Positions 33,643-46,139 of a stretch of DNA of 64,000 nt are shown one piece after another; positions within the stretch are counted from its first letter, which is position 1, and each line of letters starts with the position of its first letter. The stretch is from Enterobacterales bacterium CwR94 (GTDB lineage: Bacteria; Pseudomonadota; Gammaproteobacteria; Enterobacterales; Enterobacteriaceae). Position numbers and translations under genes: made by a program. A model generated the notes under the pieces. The model saw only the letters and a program-made list of their open reading frames with translations, made no database searches and was not told the DNA's origin. The DNA lies in NCBI GenBank assembly GCA_002837195.1, contig KZ478061.1:168382-232381 (forward strand), in the 5' to 3' direction.

Positions 33643-34986
33643 TTAGCGGTAGCGTTTTGTCGGGCTAATTTGATCCTGTTCAGTTAACCAGGCGAGCTTT
33701 TCGGCAATTTTACCTTCAAGCCCCCGGGTCACAGGCTGATAGTAGTGCGTTTCACGCATCTCAGGAGGAAAGTAGTTCTCACCCGCAGCGTAAGCATGGG
33801 GTTCATCATGCGCGTAGCGATACTCCGCGCCTAACCCCATCTCTTTCATTAATTTGGTTGGTGCATTGCGCAAATGTTCAGGCACATCATAGTCTGGACG
33901 CTCACGGGCATCGCGCATCGCGGCTTTAAACGCCGTATACACCGCATTGCTTTTGGGCGCACACGCCAGGTAGACAATCGCCTGTGCAATAGCCCGCTCA
34001 CCTTCAGCGGGCCCCACGCGGGTGAAACAATCCCAGGCTGCAATCGCCACCTGCATGCCACGTGGATCAGCATTGCCGACATCCTCCGAGGCAATCGCCA
34101 GCAAGCGTCTCGCCACATACAAGGGATCGCCACCGGCGGTGATAATACGCGCATACCAATATAAAGCGGCGTCAGGAGACGAACCACGCACCGATTTATG
34201 CAGCGCAGAAATAAGATCGTAAAAGCGATCGCCTTTATTATCGAAACGCGCACTGCGCTCACCCGAAACTTCATTCAGTAAGGCGGGCGTCAGCTCACGC
34301 AGTCCCTGCGCATTGGCTTCCGCCATATCGGCCATCATTTCCAGCGTGTTAAGTGCTCGTCGTGCATCACCATTCACCAATTCTGCAATCATGCGACGAG
34401 TGGCATCAGGTAGCACAATATCACTCTTGCCTAACCCTCGCGTTTCATCACTCATTGCCTGCTGCAGAACTGTTTCAATATCTTCCGTCGTCAGAGACTT
34501 CAGCAGGTAAACACGTGCACGGGACAGCAGTGCCGAATTGAGCTCAAATGAGGGGTTTTCAGTGGTTGCACCAATAAAAGTGATCGTGCCATCTTCGATA
34601 TGCGGCAAAAACGCATCTTGCTGACTTTTGTTAAAGCGGTGCACCTCATCAACAAAGAGGATTGTACGCCGGCCAGCATCGCGGTTATTTCGAGCGCGCT
34701 CAATCGCCTCACGGATTTCTTTTACGCCCGACGTCACAGCAGAGATACGTTCGACATCTGCCTGACCATAACGGCCGATAATCTCTGCCAGCGTGGTTTT
34801 ACCGGTGCCTGGCGGCCCCCATAAAATCATCGAGTGCAGGTGCCCCGCTTCAATGGCCCGCGGCAAGGGTTTCCCGGCAGCCAGAAGATGCTGCTGCCCA
34901 ATATATTGCGCCAGCGTTTCTGGCCGCATACGCGCGGCCAGAGGTTGAAACTCATTATGGGAGAAATCCAGAGAGAAATTGCTCAC
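33643..34986 (-). CDS. rarA: Replication-associated recombination protein RarA (MgsA)
   Basis: 447 residues (E. coli 447). AAA+ ATPase with Walker [10 protein letters not shown] near 57-65, Walker [12 protein letters not shown] and sensor 1 [14 protein letters not shown]. The C-terminal part holds the lid and tetramerisation domain of the clamp-loader-like RarA/WRNIP1 family. It acts at stalled or gapped forks in the cytoplasm. It lies 12 bases after lolA, so the two are very likely co-transcribed. Confidence 0.97.
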   Translation of the reverse strand: MSNFSLDFSHNEFQPLAARMRPETLAQYIGQQHLLAAGKPLPRAIEAGHLHSMILWGPPGTGKTTLAEIIGRYGQADVERISAVTSGVKEIREAIERARNNRDAGRRTILFVDEVHRFNKSQQDAFLPHIEDGTITFIGATTENPSFELNSALLSRARVYLLKSLTTEDIETVLQQAMSDETRGLGKSDIVLPDATRRMIAELVNGDARRALNTLEMMADMAEANAQGLRELTPALLNEVSGERSARFDNKGDRFYDLISALHKSVRGSSPDAALYWYARIITAGGDPLYVARRLLAIASEDVGNADPRGMQVAIAAWDCFTRVGPAEGERAIAQAIVYLACAPKSNAVYTAFKAAMRDARERPDYDVPEHLRNAPTKLMKEMGLGAEYRYAHDEPHAYAAGENYFPPEMRETHYYQPVTRGLEGKIAEKLAWLTEQDQISPTKRYR

Positions 34987-34998
34987 GCGTTGCTCTCG

Positions 34999-35610
34999 TT
35001 ACTTACGTTGGTCGTCAACAGTGACCCCCTGCGGGGGAGTAAAGGTGAATTTATCCGCCTGCACACTGCCATTTTCCTGGCTTTTCAGCGCATAACTGCT
35101 GCGCTGGCCATCTTGCTCAATCGCACTGAACTGATTGATGGTGCCGTTGGAAGACACGTTCAGTGTGAACTGTTTGAGATTGCCATCTGCACTTTTTGGC
35201 GTCAGCTCGAAGCTGTCACCCTGCTGTTTAATATTATACTGCTGCCAGTCTTTCGCCTGGTTACGGGCAATCAGCATAAACGGCGTATTGCTGGTGGCGT
35301 CTTGCAGGTTTGTCACGCTGACTTGCTCAACAAAGGGATTATAGAACCACAGCGCTTTCCCATCCGAAACAATCACACTTTCATCCGGTGCTGTCATGTG
35401 CCAGTTGAACAGGTTTGGGCGCTTCACCCACATCTCACCCTCACCTTCCTGCACATTTTGCCCGCCCGCATCGGTGACTTTCTGCGTAAAGCTGGCATGG
35501 AAGCTTTGCACTTTATCCAAACGGCTTTTCAGTTCACTGCTGGCATTTGCCCACACGGCAGAGGAGGTAAAAGCGGCCATAACGCAACAGGAGATAAGCA
35601 ATTTTCTCAT
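34999..35610 (-). CDS. lolA: Outer-membrane lipoprotein carrier LolA
   Basis: 203 residues (204 in E. coli). It has a Sec signal peptide [21 protein letters not shown] and mature start [10 protein letters not shown]. The beta-barrel half-fold with FHASFTQKV and WYNP motifs is that of LolA. It takes lipoproteins from LolCDE at the inner membrane to LolB in the outer membrane. It lies between ftsK and rarA, as in E. coli. Confidence 0.98.
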   Translation of the reverse strand: MRKLLISCCVMAAFTSSAVWANASSELKSRLDKVQSFHASFTQKVTDAGGQNVQEGEGEMWVKRPNLFNWHMTAPDESVIVSDGKALWFYNPFVEQVSVTNLQDATSNTPFMLIARNQAKDWQQYNIKQQGDSFELTPKSADGNLKQFTLNVSSNGTINQFSAIEQDGQRSSYALKSQENGSVQADKFTFTPPQGVTVDDQRK

Positions 35611-35710
35611 GACAACAGATTCCTTTTAAGAATAAAAATGCACAGCATGGCGGCTGGTATACGCGATACCGCCTGTTTCACCTTGCGCTCCCCTTTATCT
35701 GGGGATCGCG

Positions 35711-35744
35711 CGCATAAAAACAAGGGCCAGGCATGCCTGGCCCT
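35711..35744 (-). terminator. ftsK intrinsic terminator
   Basis: Nine-base stem AGGGCCAGG / CCTGGCCCT with a CATG loop, followed on the minus strand by TTGTTTTTATG. It sits 20 bases after the ftsK stop, ahead of lolA, which therefore needs read-through or its own promoter. Confidence 0.85.
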
Positions 35745-35763
35745 GAACATTCAGGTTGCGGTA

Positions 35764-38700
35764 TTACATTTCATGAGGTGGTGGAGCCAGAACTTCGCGA
35801 TTTCCATTATTGCCCGGTGGCGACACTATGCCCTGCGCTTCCATCTGTTCGATGATGCGCGCTGCACGGTTATAACCAATACGGAATTGGCGTTGTACCC
35901 CGGAAATAGAAGCGCGTCGTTTATCAACGATAAAGGCCACCGCCTGATCAAACAGGGGATCCAGCTCTTCATCGCCGTCGAGGCCCAGCGAACCATTTTC
36001 ACTCTCTTCACCGGCAGTAATGCTGTCGATATACTGTGGACGCCCACGGGCTTTCCAGTCCTGAACCACTGCATGCACTTCCTGGTCAAGGACGAAAGCA
36101 CCGTGAACACGCACGGGGTTGGAGGAGTTCGGCGGCATATATAACATGTCACCCATGCCCAGCAAGGATTCCGCTCCGCCCTGATCGAGGATGGTTCGCG
36201 AGTCGATTTTGCTGGATACAGTAAAGGCAATACGCGTTGGAATATTGGCTTTAATCAAGCCAGTAATCACATCCACTGAAGGACGCTGCGTGGCCAGCAC
36301 TAAGTGAATCCCCGCTGCGCGCGCTTTTTGCGCCAGGCGAGCGATTAACTCTTCCACCTTCTTGCCCACCGCCATCATCAGATCAGCAAACTCATCGACC
36401 ATAACGACGATATACGGCAGTTTTTCCAGCACCGGCGGCGTCATGTCCATGCTGTCACCCGGTTTCCAGAAAGGATCCGGGATGGGGCGTCCCATCGCCT
36501 CCGCCTGGGCCACTCGCTCGTTGTAGCCAGCCAAATTACGCACACCCAATGCTGACATCAGCTTATAACGACGCTCCATCTCACCGACACTCCAACGCAG
36601 CGCATTGGCGGCGTCTTTCATATCAGTAACCACTTCCGTCAGCAGATGCGGGATCCCTTCGTAAACGGACAATTCCAGCATTTTCGGGTCAATCATGATA
36701 AAGCGCACATCATCCGGCGTGGCTTTATAGAGCATGCTGATGATCATGGCGTTAACGCCAACAGATTTACCGGAACCTGTGGTCCCCGCGACCAGTAAAT
36801 GCGGCATTTTCGCCAAATCAGCCACCACTGGCTGACCTGAGATGTCTTTACCCAATACCACCGCAAGGGGAGAAGGATTGTCACGGAATTTGGCGCAATC
36901 CAGTACTTCGCGCAGGTAAACGGTTTGACGACGCTTGTTCGGCAATTCAAGCCCCACATAGGGTTTACCTGGAATCACTTCGACAACACGTACCGCAACG
37001 GCTGAGAGTGAACGGGCTAAGTCACGCGATAAATTGGAAATACGCGCGGCTTTTACGCCTGGTGCCAAATCCAGTTCAAAACGGGTGATCACCGGACCCG
37101 GGGAAATGCCCACTACTTCAGCTTTAACGCGATAATCTGCCAACCTGGACTCAACCAATCGCGCCGTTTGCTCCAGCGCAAACATATCTACCGGTTCTTC
37201 TTCCGCTGGTGGAGACGTTAATAAATCCAGCGTAGGTAGCGGCGTGCTGGGTTTCTCAACCGGTTGCTCATGGCGCATCAAGAATGGGTGTATCAGACTG
37301 TCCATTGCCGGTGCAGCAGGTTCAGGCTCAGGTTGCGTTTCAGGCTGCGCTGGCGAAGACGGCGCCTGTGCAAAACTTTGCGGCTGGGCAGCTGGTTGGG
37401 CCTGCCAGGACGGTGTCACTTGCGGCTGCGGTGGGGACACCGGTTGTTCAGGTTCGATTTCTGGCGTTGCCGCGATGGTAAATACTGGAGCTACCGGACC
37501 ATCATCGACCAAATCTTTCATCGGTGAGAAGTCAAAAGCATTAGACGTGTCCAGGGTAAACACTGGGCCATCATCCGCTGCGGGAGCCGTTTCAGGTTGT
37601 TCTTGATAGCGCGACTGCTGCTGCGCCGCAAATTGGCTCGCCAACAAAGCCTGTTGATGAGCATCTTGCTCTTCTGGTGAATCGTCTTGCCAGTCATCAC
37701 CGTAGCGATCTTGCTGTTGGCTGGCAAAAGCATTACGCAAATCGGCCTGTTGAGCAGCATCAGCGGCTTCATCATCCTGTTCATCCGGCAGAGTAAGACG
37801 CTGCGCCTCTTCTTTCGCACGCTCTTCTGCCAGCCGCTGTGAAGGCAGCTTAATGCCATAGGACGCGAGCTCACGGCGCGTCGGCAATTTCACCGGATTA
37901 GGTCGCGGCAATGCCGGGCCAATGCCTTGTTTAACCTGTGTGTTGTCCCCTTCTACACTGGCCGCTGAGAATTCAGGCATAAAGGTTATCGGTGCGCTGT
38001 TCGCGGTACTGAGGCTCGTGGCCGCTATTGCGGCAGCGGCAGGCACAATGTCAACCGGCTGCACCGGTTGCGGATGGGAAAAATCAAATGCCGCTGTTTG
38101 CGTCGTTTGACGCGGCGTCGGTGCGGACTCTTGCCAGTTGCCCATCACAGGCTCATCGACAGGATCGGCAACGTCAGCCGGAAGTTCAAAATGATAAAGC
38201 GGCGGTGATTCAGGCTGTGTCGGCGTTGAAGGCACGGCCACCGCAGGATGTGCAAGCGCATCGGGCACTTCAGGGAGCGCTTCAGCCGCAGGTGCACTCG
38301 GTGCCGTTGGCGTGACAGGTTCCGGTGTGTTCAGGAGAGGATCGTCACTCTCCTTATCTTCTTCATCAGGGTAAATCGCGGGTTTGCCGCTGAGCAGCAC
38401 ATCATCTGCATCTGCTGTTTCACGCTGATGTTGCCGCTCAACCGCGCGTGTTTCAGGCTGTGTTTCTTCTTCCCAGCGCGATTCGGCGCGTGAACGATTA
38501 CTGGCAAATGACAGGACGCCCATCACGGCAGCCCCCACCTTCTCGGCAATGGTCAACCATGACCAACCGGTATACAGCGTCAAGCCCGCCGCCCATACGC
38601 AAAGCAGTGCCAGCGTGCCGCCAATACCATTGAGCCACGGCGCCATGGCGTTACTGACCAGGCTGCCAATCACGCCACCGGAGGCAAAATACCAGATGTC

Positions 38701-39105
38701 ATCCGCATTGAGTGCAGCCAGGCCACAGGACGTGATAACCAGTGCCAGTACGCCAATCAGGCGCAGTGCGATAGCAAAATAGTCGATATAGTCCTGTTGC
38801 TCACGCTGACGAAACGTAATCCAACACAGACCTAAAATAACGGGAGGAATGGCATAAGCCATGACACCAAAAATAAATAACAGGGTATCCGCCAGCCAGG
38901 CGCCAACCGTCCCCCCAAGATTGTGGATCGGTTCATGCCAGGCGGTTTGCGACCAACTGGGATCGGAAGGGTTAAAACTGACGAGTGCCACCATCAAATA
39001 GATGGCAAAGAGTGCAACCACAATTAACAACGCCTCAAGTAAACGCCGACGGCTACTCAAGGGTTGCAATGAGACTTCTTTATCTTCTGTATATTCCTGG
39101 CTCAA
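35764..39105 (-). CDS. ftsK: DNA translocase FtsK
   Basis: 1113 residues (1329 in E. coli). The start is TTG at 39105 ([13 protein letters not shown], the E. coli N-terminus) with GGAG ahead. Four N-terminal membrane helices lie in the first 190 residues. A Pro/Gln/Ala/Glu-rich linker spans about 200-640. The RecA-like motor has Walker [14 protein letters not shown] near residue 775 and Walker B region [14 protein letters not shown]. The last 65 residues are the winged-helix gamma domain ([20 protein letters not shown]) that reads KOPS and activates XerD at dif. It couples septum formation to chromosome dimer resolution. The linker accounts for most of the shortening. Confidence 0.98.
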   Translation of the reverse strand: MSQEYTEDKEVSLQPLSSRRRLLEALLIVVALFAIYLMVALVSFNPSDPSWSQTAWHEPIHNLGGTVGAWLADTLLFIFGVMAYAIPPVILGLCWITFRQREQQDYIDYFAIALRLIGVLALVITSCGLAALNADDIWYFASGGVIGSLVSNAMAPWLNGIGGTLALLCVWAAGLTLYTGWSWLTIAEKVGAAVMGVLSFASNRSRAESRWEEETQPETRAVERQHQRETADADDVLLSGKPAIYPDEEDKESDDPLLNTPEPVTPTAPSAPAAEALPEVPDALAHPAVAVPSTPTQPESPPLYHFELPADVADPVDEPVMGNWQESAPTPRQTTQTAAFDFSHPQPVQPVDIVPAAAAIAATSLSTANSAPITFMPEFSAASVEGDNTQVKQGIGPALPRPNPVKLPTRRELASYGIKLPSQRLAEERAKEEAQRLTLPDEQDDEAADAAQQADLRNAFASQQQDRYGDDWQDDSPEEQDAHQQALLASQFAAQQQSRYQEQPETAPAADDGPVFTLDTSNAFDFSPMKDLVDDGPVAPVFTIAATPEIEPEQPVSPPQPQVTPSWQAQPAAQPQSFAQAPSSPAQPETQPEPEPAAPAMDSLIHPFLMRHEQPVEKPSTPLPTLDLLTSPPAEEEPVDMFALEQTARLVESRLADYRVKAEVVGISPGPVITRFELDLAPGVKAARISNLSRDLARSLSAVAVRVVEVIPGKPYVGLELPNKRRQTVYLREVLDCAKFRDNPSPLAVVLGKDISGQPVVADLAKMPHLLVAGTTGSGKSVGVNAMIISMLYKATPDDVRFIMIDPKMLELSVYEGIPHLLTEVVTDMKDAANALRWSVGEMERRYKLMSALGVRNLAGYNERVAQAEAMGRPIPDPFWKPGDSMDMTPPVLEKLPYIVVMVDEFADLMMAVGKKVEELIARLAQKARAAGIHLVLATQRPSVDVITGLIKANIPTRIAFTVSSKIDSRTILDQGGAESLLGMGDMLYMPPNSSNPVRVHGAFVLDQEVHAVVQDWKARGRPQYIDSITAGEESENGSLGLDGDEELDPLFDQAVAFIVDKRRASISGVQRQFRIGYNRAARIIEQMEAQGIVSPPGNNGNREVLAPPPHEM

Positions 39106-39138
39106 GCGAACACTCCAGGTTCCTGTGACCTTGCGAAC

Positions 39139-39168
39139 GTTTCAGCGCCGGGCCACCGACGCTGAAAC
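39139..39168 (-). other. Hairpin between lrp and ftsK
   Basis: Nine-base stem GTTTCAGCG / CGCTGAAAC with a 12-base loop. It could be a weak lrp terminator or an ftsK leader element; there is no T run after it on the minus strand. It borders the SOS box. Confidence 0.5.
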
Positions 39169-39183
39169 TGTATGAATTCACAG
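39168..39183 (-). promoter_or_regulatory. SOS box (LexA operator) upstream of ftsK
   Basis: CTGT-ATGAATTC-ACAG, a perfect CTGT-N8-ACAG LexA consensus with a palindromic centre, 63 bases before the ftsK start. In E. coli one ftsK promoter is LexA-controlled (dinH), so the operator is expected here. Confidence 0.85.
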
Positions 39184-39223
39184 GAGTGTAGCGAAAACTA
39201 TCAGGTTTTGCACCTGCCCTGCG

Positions 39224-39718
39224 TTACCGGGTCTTAATGACCAAACGGTTACTTTGCTTCACTTCTTCCATGACCACATAGGTACGCGTATCGTTCACGC
39301 CTGGCAGACGCAGCAAGGTCTCACCAAGCAGTTTACGGTAGGCGGACATATCCGGCACACGTGTTTTCAACAAGTAGTCGAAATCACCAGAAACGAGGTG
39401 ACACTCTTGAGTTTCCTCAAGTTTTTGCACTGCGGCGTTAAATTGCTCAAACACATCAGGCGCACCGCGATTCAGAGTAATCTCAACGAACACCAGCAAT
39501 GATGCATCCAGGTAATGCGGGTTTAACAACGCGGTATAACCCAGGATGAATCCTTGACGCTCCAGACGACGCACGCGCTCGAGACACGGCGTAGGTGATA
39601 AACCAACCCGCTTGGAAAGCTCGACGTTTGAAATCCTGCCATCTTTCTGCAATTCATTCAGGATATTGCGATCGATTCGGTCGAGATCTTTCCCAGGCCT
39701 TTTTTTATTGTCTACCAT
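39224..39718 (-). CDS. lrp: Leucine-responsive regulatory protein Lrp
   Basis: 164 residues, the same as E. coli. The N-terminal helix-turn-helix (SNVELSKRVGLSPTPCLERVRRL) is followed by the RAM/AsnC effector domain (RVPDMSAYRKLLGETLLRLPGV). It is a global regulator that senses leucine and wraps DNA as octamers. A long upstream region separates it from the divergent trxB. Codon use is like its neighbours. Confidence 0.99.
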   Translation of the reverse strand: MVDNKKRPGKDLDRIDRNILNELQKDGRISNVELSKRVGLSPTPCLERVRRLERQGFILGYTALLNPHYLDASLLVFVEITLNRGAPDVFEQFNAAVQKLEETQECHLVSGDFDYLLKTRVPDMSAYRKLLGETLLRLPGVNDTRTYVVMEEVKQSNRLVIKTR

Positions 39719-41178
<1,460 letters not shown>

Positions 41179-41207
41179 GTTGTTAACACCTTGATCCATA
41201 TTGACTT

Positions 41208-41236
41208 AAGGCGACGCTTAGCAGTCGCCTTTTTTA
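41208..41236 (+). terminator. trxB intrinsic terminator
   Basis: Eight-base stem AAGGCGAC / GTCGCCTT with an eight-base loop followed by TTTTATT, 30 bases after the trxB stop. Confidence 0.9.
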
Positions 41237-41309
41237 TTACTCAACGGTAACATAAGCCCCTGACTAAGCCTCCGTCCCACGGAATAACAGCTGAGAGCCA
41301 GTGGCGCCT

Positions 41310-43079
41310 ATGGAAAAGTCCCGACAACAAGAACTGACCCGCTGGCTAAAACAGCAAAGTCGCCTTGCACGCCGTTGGCTGCAACTCTCCTCACTCCTCG
41401 GCACCCTCAGCGCCGTCTTGATTATTGCCCAAGCCTGGCTACTTGCCGAGCTGCTCTGGCAACTGATTTCCCATCAAACCCCGCGCGATACATTGCTTCC
41501 CTGGTTTATTGCCCTGGTGAGCTGCTTTGTGGTCCGCGCGTTGTTAAGTTGGCTGCGTGAACGTGTTGGTTTTCGTTGCGGGCGTGCCGTGCGTGAAGTG
41601 CTGCGCCAACGTGTTTTAACCCGTTTAGAGATTCTGGGGCCAGCCACTGTTCAGGGACGTCCGGCGGGCAGTTGGGCGACGCTGGTGCTGGAGCAAATTG
41701 AAGATTTACACGATTATTACGCCCGCTATCTCCCGCAGATGACGCTTGCCGTCATGATCCCGTTGCTGATTTTAGTGACATTATTTCCCGTCAACTGGGC
41801 GGCCGCCTTAATTTTGTTAGTCGCCGCCCCCCTGATCCCGGTCTTTATGGCGTTAGTGGGTATGGGCGCTGCCGATGCCAACAGGCGCAACTTCGCGGCT
41901 CTGGCACGCTTAAGTGGACACTTTTTAGATCGCCTGCGCGGGCTTGAGTTACTGCGCGTTTACCATCGCGGTGCAGCAGAAACGCGCGGCATTGAAACCG
42001 CCTCGGAACGCTTTCGCGAACGCACGATGGAAGTTTTACGGCTGGCCTTTCTCTCCTCTGCCGTGCTGGAGTTTTTTGCCTCACTCTCGATTGCTATCGT
42101 GGCGGTGTATTTCGGTTTTTCCTATCTTGGCGAATTAAACTTTGGTCACTATGGTGTGGGCGTGACGCTGTTTGCCGGTTTTCTCACACTGATTTTGGCA
42201 CCTGAGTTTTTTCAACCGCTGCGCGATTTAGGCACTTTTTATCACGCCAAAGCGCAAGCCGTGGGGGCTGCAGATACACTGCTGACTTTCCTGAACGAAG
42301 ACGATAAGCCAACCGAGACAGCAAGCAAGCCCGTGTTAGCGCCGCAAACAGCCGCACGCATTGAAGCCCAGGCATTGTGTGTGATGGCGCATGACGGCAC
42401 CGTTTTGGCAGGGCCGCTCACCTTTACCCTCAACGCCGGTCAACGCATCGCGCTGGTAGGCCAAAGCGGCGCGGGCAAATCCTCCCTGATACAAGCACTG
42501 ATGGGATTTCTCCCCTACAGTGGTTCCTTGAAGATTAATGGTCACGAATTGCGCGAGTTCGATGCAGAAAGTTGGCGTCAACAATTGAGCTGGGTCGGAC
42601 AAAACCCGCACCTTCCCGCCGAGACGTTGCGTGAGAATCTGCTGCTTGACCCTCGCGCTGATGCCACACAATTATCTCAGGTGCTTGAAGCCGCAGGCGT
42701 GAGCGATTTTATTTCAAACCTGCCAGAAGGGCTCGACACGGTGGTAGGCGATCAAGCGGTGCGGCTTTCTGTCGGACAAGCCCAGCGCGTTGCCGTTGCG
42801 CGTGCGCTGCTCAGAACGCCCGCCTTGCTGCTGCTGGATGAACCTGCCGCCAGTTTAGACGCTGACAGCGAGCATCATGTGATGCGCGCCCTCGACGATG
42901 CCTCACGTCGCCAATCGACGCTGATGGTGACGCATCAATTGCACCATTTGCAGCAGTGGGACGCTATTTGGGTGATGCGCGAAGGGATGCTGATTCAGCA
43001 AGGCAGTTGGCAGCAATTATCCGATGCGCCCGGTTCCTTTCAGGCACTTCAGCATGCACGTCAGGGGGATGAAATATGA
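41310..43079 (+). CDS. cydD: Glutathione/cysteine ABC exporter subunit CydD
   Basis: 589 residues (588 in E. coli). The ATG at 41310 gives MEKSRQQELTRWLKQQS, matching E. coli; a GTG three codons upstream is the only other option, and neither has a good ribosome site. Six membrane helices precede an ATPase domain with Walker A GQSGAGKSS, signature LSVGQAQRVAVARAL and Walker B LLLLDEPAASLD. With CydC it exports glutathione and cysteine to the periplasm and is needed to assemble cytochrome bd oxidase. It overlaps cydC by four bases. Confidence 0.97.
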   Translation: MEKSRQQELTRWLKQQSRLARRWLQLSSLLGTLSAVLIIAQAWLLAELLWQLISHQTPRDTLLPWFIALVSCFVVRALLSWLRERVGFRCGRAVREVLRQRVLTRLEILGPATVQGRPAGSWATLVLEQIEDLHDYYARYLPQMTLAVMIPLLILVTLFPVNWAAALILLVAAPLIPVFMALVGMGAADANRRNFAALARLSGHFLDRLRGLELLRVYHRGAAETRGIETASERFRERTMEVLRLAFLSSAVLEFFASLSIAIVAVYFGFSYLGELNFGHYGVGVTLFAGFLTLILAPEFFQPLRDLGTFYHAKAQAVGAADTLLTFLNEDDKPTETASKPVLAPQTAARIEAQALCVMAHDGTVLAGPLTFTLNAGQRIALVGQSGAGKSSLIQALMGFLPYSGSLKINGHELREFDAESWRQQLSWVGQNPHLPAETLRENLLLDPRADATQLSQVLEAAGVSDFISNLPEGLDTVVGDQAVRLSVGQAQRVAVARALLRTPALLLLDEPAASLDADSEHHVMRALDDASRRQSTLMVTHQLHHLQQWDAIWVMREGMLIQQGSWQQLSDAPGSFQALQHARQGDEI

Positions 43080-44806
43080 TCCGTGCTCTCGCACCTTTTA
43101 TTCCACTTTGGCGCCGCCACTGGCTTCGTCTTGCCATCGGGGTTGCCCTGGCCATTCTGACGCTGTTATCCAGTATTGGATTGTTAACGCTGTCAGGCTG
43201 GTTCCTGGCAGGTGCCTCACTGGCTGGCTTTGCGGGTATTTACAGTTTTAATTATATGTTACCCGCCGCGGGTGTCCGTGGTGCCGCCATTACGCGAACC
43301 GCCTCACGCTACTTTGAGCGACTGGTCAGTCATGACGGAACCTTCCGTGTGCTCCAACATTTGCGCGTGTTCACCTTCACTCGGCTCCTGCCGCTATCGC
43401 CTGGTGGATTGAGCCGATTCCGTCAGGGCGATTTGTTAAATCGATTAGTGGCCGACGTAGACACCCTCGACCACCTGTATCTGCGGGTGATCTCGCCGTT
43501 ACTGGGCGCTTTCGTCGTGATTATGGTGGTAACTTTTGGTTTAAGTTTCCTGGATATCGGGCTGGCCTTCACGCTGGGTGCCATTTTACTGTTGGTGCTG
43601 CTTGCGATGCCGCCAGTATTTTGGCATCTGGGACGCCCGGCAGGCATCAGCATCACTCAGCAACGCGCGAATTATCGTTTGGGCCTGGTACGTTATCTCC
43701 AGGGTCAGGCAGAGTTGCATATCTACGGTGCCCTCACCCACGCCAGGCAACAACTGGATACCACTGAACAACGTTGGCACGACGCCCAGCAAACCCAGGC
43801 TAACCTGACGGGATTATCGCAGGCCGTGCTGATTGCGATGACAGGGTTCACCATCACCTTGATGCTCTGGTTAAGCGCCGGAGGTGTTGGCGGTGATACC
43901 TCGCCTGGCGCCCTGATTGCCTTAATGGTTTTTTGTTCTCTGGCCGCCTTTGAGGCACTGGCACCAGTGGCGGGTGCCTTCCTGCATTTGGGGCAAGTCA
44001 CCGCGTCGGCTGAGCGCCTGAATGAAGTGATTAATACAACGCCAAGCGTCCATTTCCCGGTAGCGCAAAAGGCTTTGAGTGCAGGTGATATTGATCTTCA
44101 GGATGTCAGTTTCACCTATCCCGGCCAACCCGCACCGGTATTGCGCTCGCTCGATATGCATATTACAGCCGGGCAACGCGTTGCCATTCTTGGAAAAACC
44201 GGCTGCGGAAAAAGTACCCTACTCCAACTGTTAACTCGCGCCTGGGATGCCGATAGCGGTCGCATTACCTTTGGCGGCACAGCGCTTGCGCAGTGGGATG
44301 AAGCCAGTCTGCGAGCGGCAACCAGCGTTGTCAGTCAACGCGTGGTGCTTTTCAGTGCTTCATTACGCGATAACCTGCTGCTGGCTCAGCCGCAGGCAAG
44401 CGATGAGCAGCTTTCTGCCGTGCTTGAGCAAACCGGGCTTGGTAAATTATTAACAAGCGGTGAAGGCCTTAATGCCTGGATGGGAGACGGAGGTCGTCTG
44501 CTCTCTGGTGGCGAATTGCGCCGCCTCAGCATAGCGCGCGCCTTGCTACACAATGGCAGCCTGTTGTTACTTGATGAGCCTACAGAGGGTCTTGACGCCG
44601 AAACCGAACGACATATCCTCGATCTGTTAGCCGAAACGACCGCTGGCAAGACAGTGATTATGGTCACGCACCGCCTGCAACGGCTGGAACAGCTCGACCA
44701 AATCCTGGTTATGGAGCAAGGGCGCATCATCGAACAAGGAAATCATGCGGAATTAATCTCAAAACAGGGGCGCTACTGGTCTTTTCAGCAACGCTTTACG
44801 CTATAG
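43076..44806 (+). CDS. cydC: Glutathione/cysteine ABC exporter subunit CydC
   Basis: 576 residues (573 in E. coli). Six membrane helices in the first half; the ATPase domain has Walker A GKTGCGKST, signature LLSGGELRRLSIARALL and Walker B LLLLDEPTEGLD. It forms a heterodimer with CydD; the ATGA overlap with cydD favours coupled translation and equal amounts. The second ATPase site of the complex is degenerate in E. coli; that is not visible by eye here. It is followed after 31 bases by aat. Confidence 0.97.
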   Translation: MIRALAPFIPLWRRHWLRLAIGVALAILTLLSSIGLLTLSGWFLAGASLAGFAGIYSFNYMLPAAGVRGAAITRTASRYFERLVSHDGTFRVLQHLRVFTFTRLLPLSPGGLSRFRQGDLLNRLVADVDTLDHLYLRVISPLLGAFVVIMVVTFGLSFLDIGLAFTLGAILLLVLLAMPPVFWHLGRPAGISITQQRANYRLGLVRYLQGQAELHIYGALTHARQQLDTTEQRWHDAQQTQANLTGLSQAVLIAMTGFTITLMLWLSAGGVGGDTSPGALIALMVFCSLAAFEALAPVAGAFLHLGQVTASAERLNEVINTTPSVHFPVAQKALSAGDIDLQDVSFTYPGQPAPVLRSLDMHITAGQRVAILGKTGCGKSTLLQLLTRAWDADSGRITFGGTALAQWDEASLRAATSVVSQRVVLFSASLRDNLLLAQPQASDEQLSAVLEQTGLGKLLTSGEGLNAWMGDGGRLLSGGELRRLSIARALLHNGSLLLLDEPTEGLDAETERHILDLLAETTAGKTVIMVTHRLQRLEQLDQILVMEQGRIIEQGNHAELISKQGRYWSFQQRFTL

Positions 44807-44837
44807 TCTCCCTGTTATCCTTCGCTGAATCCGGGCT

Positions 44838-45530
44838 ATGAGACTGATCCAACTATCGCGTGAATCATTACACTTTCCGCCTCCTGAGATGGCCTTACGC
44901 GAGCCCAATGGCTTGCTGGCGATGGGAGGTGACCTTAGCCCTGCCCGCTTACTTAACGCTTATCATCGCGGCATTTTTCCGTGGTTCTCACCCGGTGACC
45001 CTATCTTATGGTGGTCACCCGATCCGCGCGCTGTGCTGGTCCCGGCAGAATTCCACCTCAGCCGCAGCATGAAGCGCTTTCACCAACAAACGCCCTATCG
45101 CGTCACGCTTAACCACGCTTTTTATGAAGTGGTGGAAGGATGTGCCAGCGATCGCCATGAAGGCACGTGGATTACCCATGAAGTGAAGCGCGCCTGGCAG
45201 AAACTGTTCCAGTTAGGTCATGCGCACTCTATTGAAGTGTGGGAAGGTGAAAACCTGGTGGGCGGCATGTATGGCCTGGCATTAGGGCAGCTCTTTTGTG
45301 GTGAGTCGATGTTTAGCCGCCGCCCCAATGCCTCCAAAACGGGCCTGCTGGTCTTTAGCCAACATTTTCAGCAGCAAGGTGGCCAGTTAATTGATTGTCA
45401 GGTGCTGAATCCCCACACCGCTTCCCTGGGTGCCAAAGAAATTTCACGCCATCTTTATTTGCAGCAATTGAATCAACTGGTGACGCAACCGCTGTCTTCC
45501 AGTTGCTGGCAGGCGCAAACGCTGCTTTAA
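44838..45530 (+). CDS. aat: Leucyl/phenylalanyl-tRNA-protein transferase Aat
   Basis: 230 residues (234 in E. coli). Family motifs seen are [33 protein letters not shown] and [16 protein letters not shown]. It attaches Leu or Phe to proteins with an N-terminal Arg or Lys, creating substrates for ClpS-ClpAP. It lies after cydC and before infA; the proteolysis genes clpA and clpS are about 0.6 kb further on, so the N-end-rule genes cluster here as in E. coli. Confidence 0.97.
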   Translation: MRLIQLSRESLHFPPPEMALREPNGLLAMGGDLSPARLLNAYHRGIFPWFSPGDPILWWSPDPRAVLVPAEFHLSRSMKRFHQQTPYRVTLNHAFYEVVEGCASDRHEGTWITHEVKRAWQKLFQLGHAHSIEVWEGENLVGGMYGLALGQLFCGESMFSRRPNASKTGLLVFSQHFQQQGGQLIDCQVLNPHTASLGAKEISRHLYLQQLNQLVTQPLSSSCWQAQTLL

Positions 45531-46045
<515 letters not shown>

Positions 46046-46088
46046 TAGCATTCTTGCTGTGTAGCGCGCTGCTGCACAATGCACAAAG

Positions 46089-46118
46089 AAAAGGCCGGAT
46101 AATTTATCCGGCCTTTTT
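46089..46118. terminator. Bidirectional terminator, infA / clpA
   Basis: Perfect 12-base stem AAAAGGCCGGAT / ATCCGGCCTTTT with a five-base loop, followed by another T on the infA side and by TTTTCTTT on the clpA side. It lies about 45 bases after the infA stop and 22 bases after the clpA stop. Confidence 0.93.
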
Positions 46119-46139
46119 GCTGCTCACTGATGCTATTGC

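Noticed and set aside
34834-36144. 436-residue plus-strand ORF opposite rarA, lolA and ftsK
   Set aside because: It runs antisense through three conserved genes, has no domain or signal I recognise and no ribosome site; it is a by-product of codon bias on the other strand.
41301-41309. GTG start for cydD three codons upstream
   Set aside because: The ATG at 41310 gives the conserved MxKSRQ start and the GTG has no better ribosome site.
46046-46139. A tRNA-Ser gene between infA and clpA
   Set aside because: The gap is only 94 bases, filled by a terminator hairpin; no acceptor stem, anticodon arm or T-loop is present.
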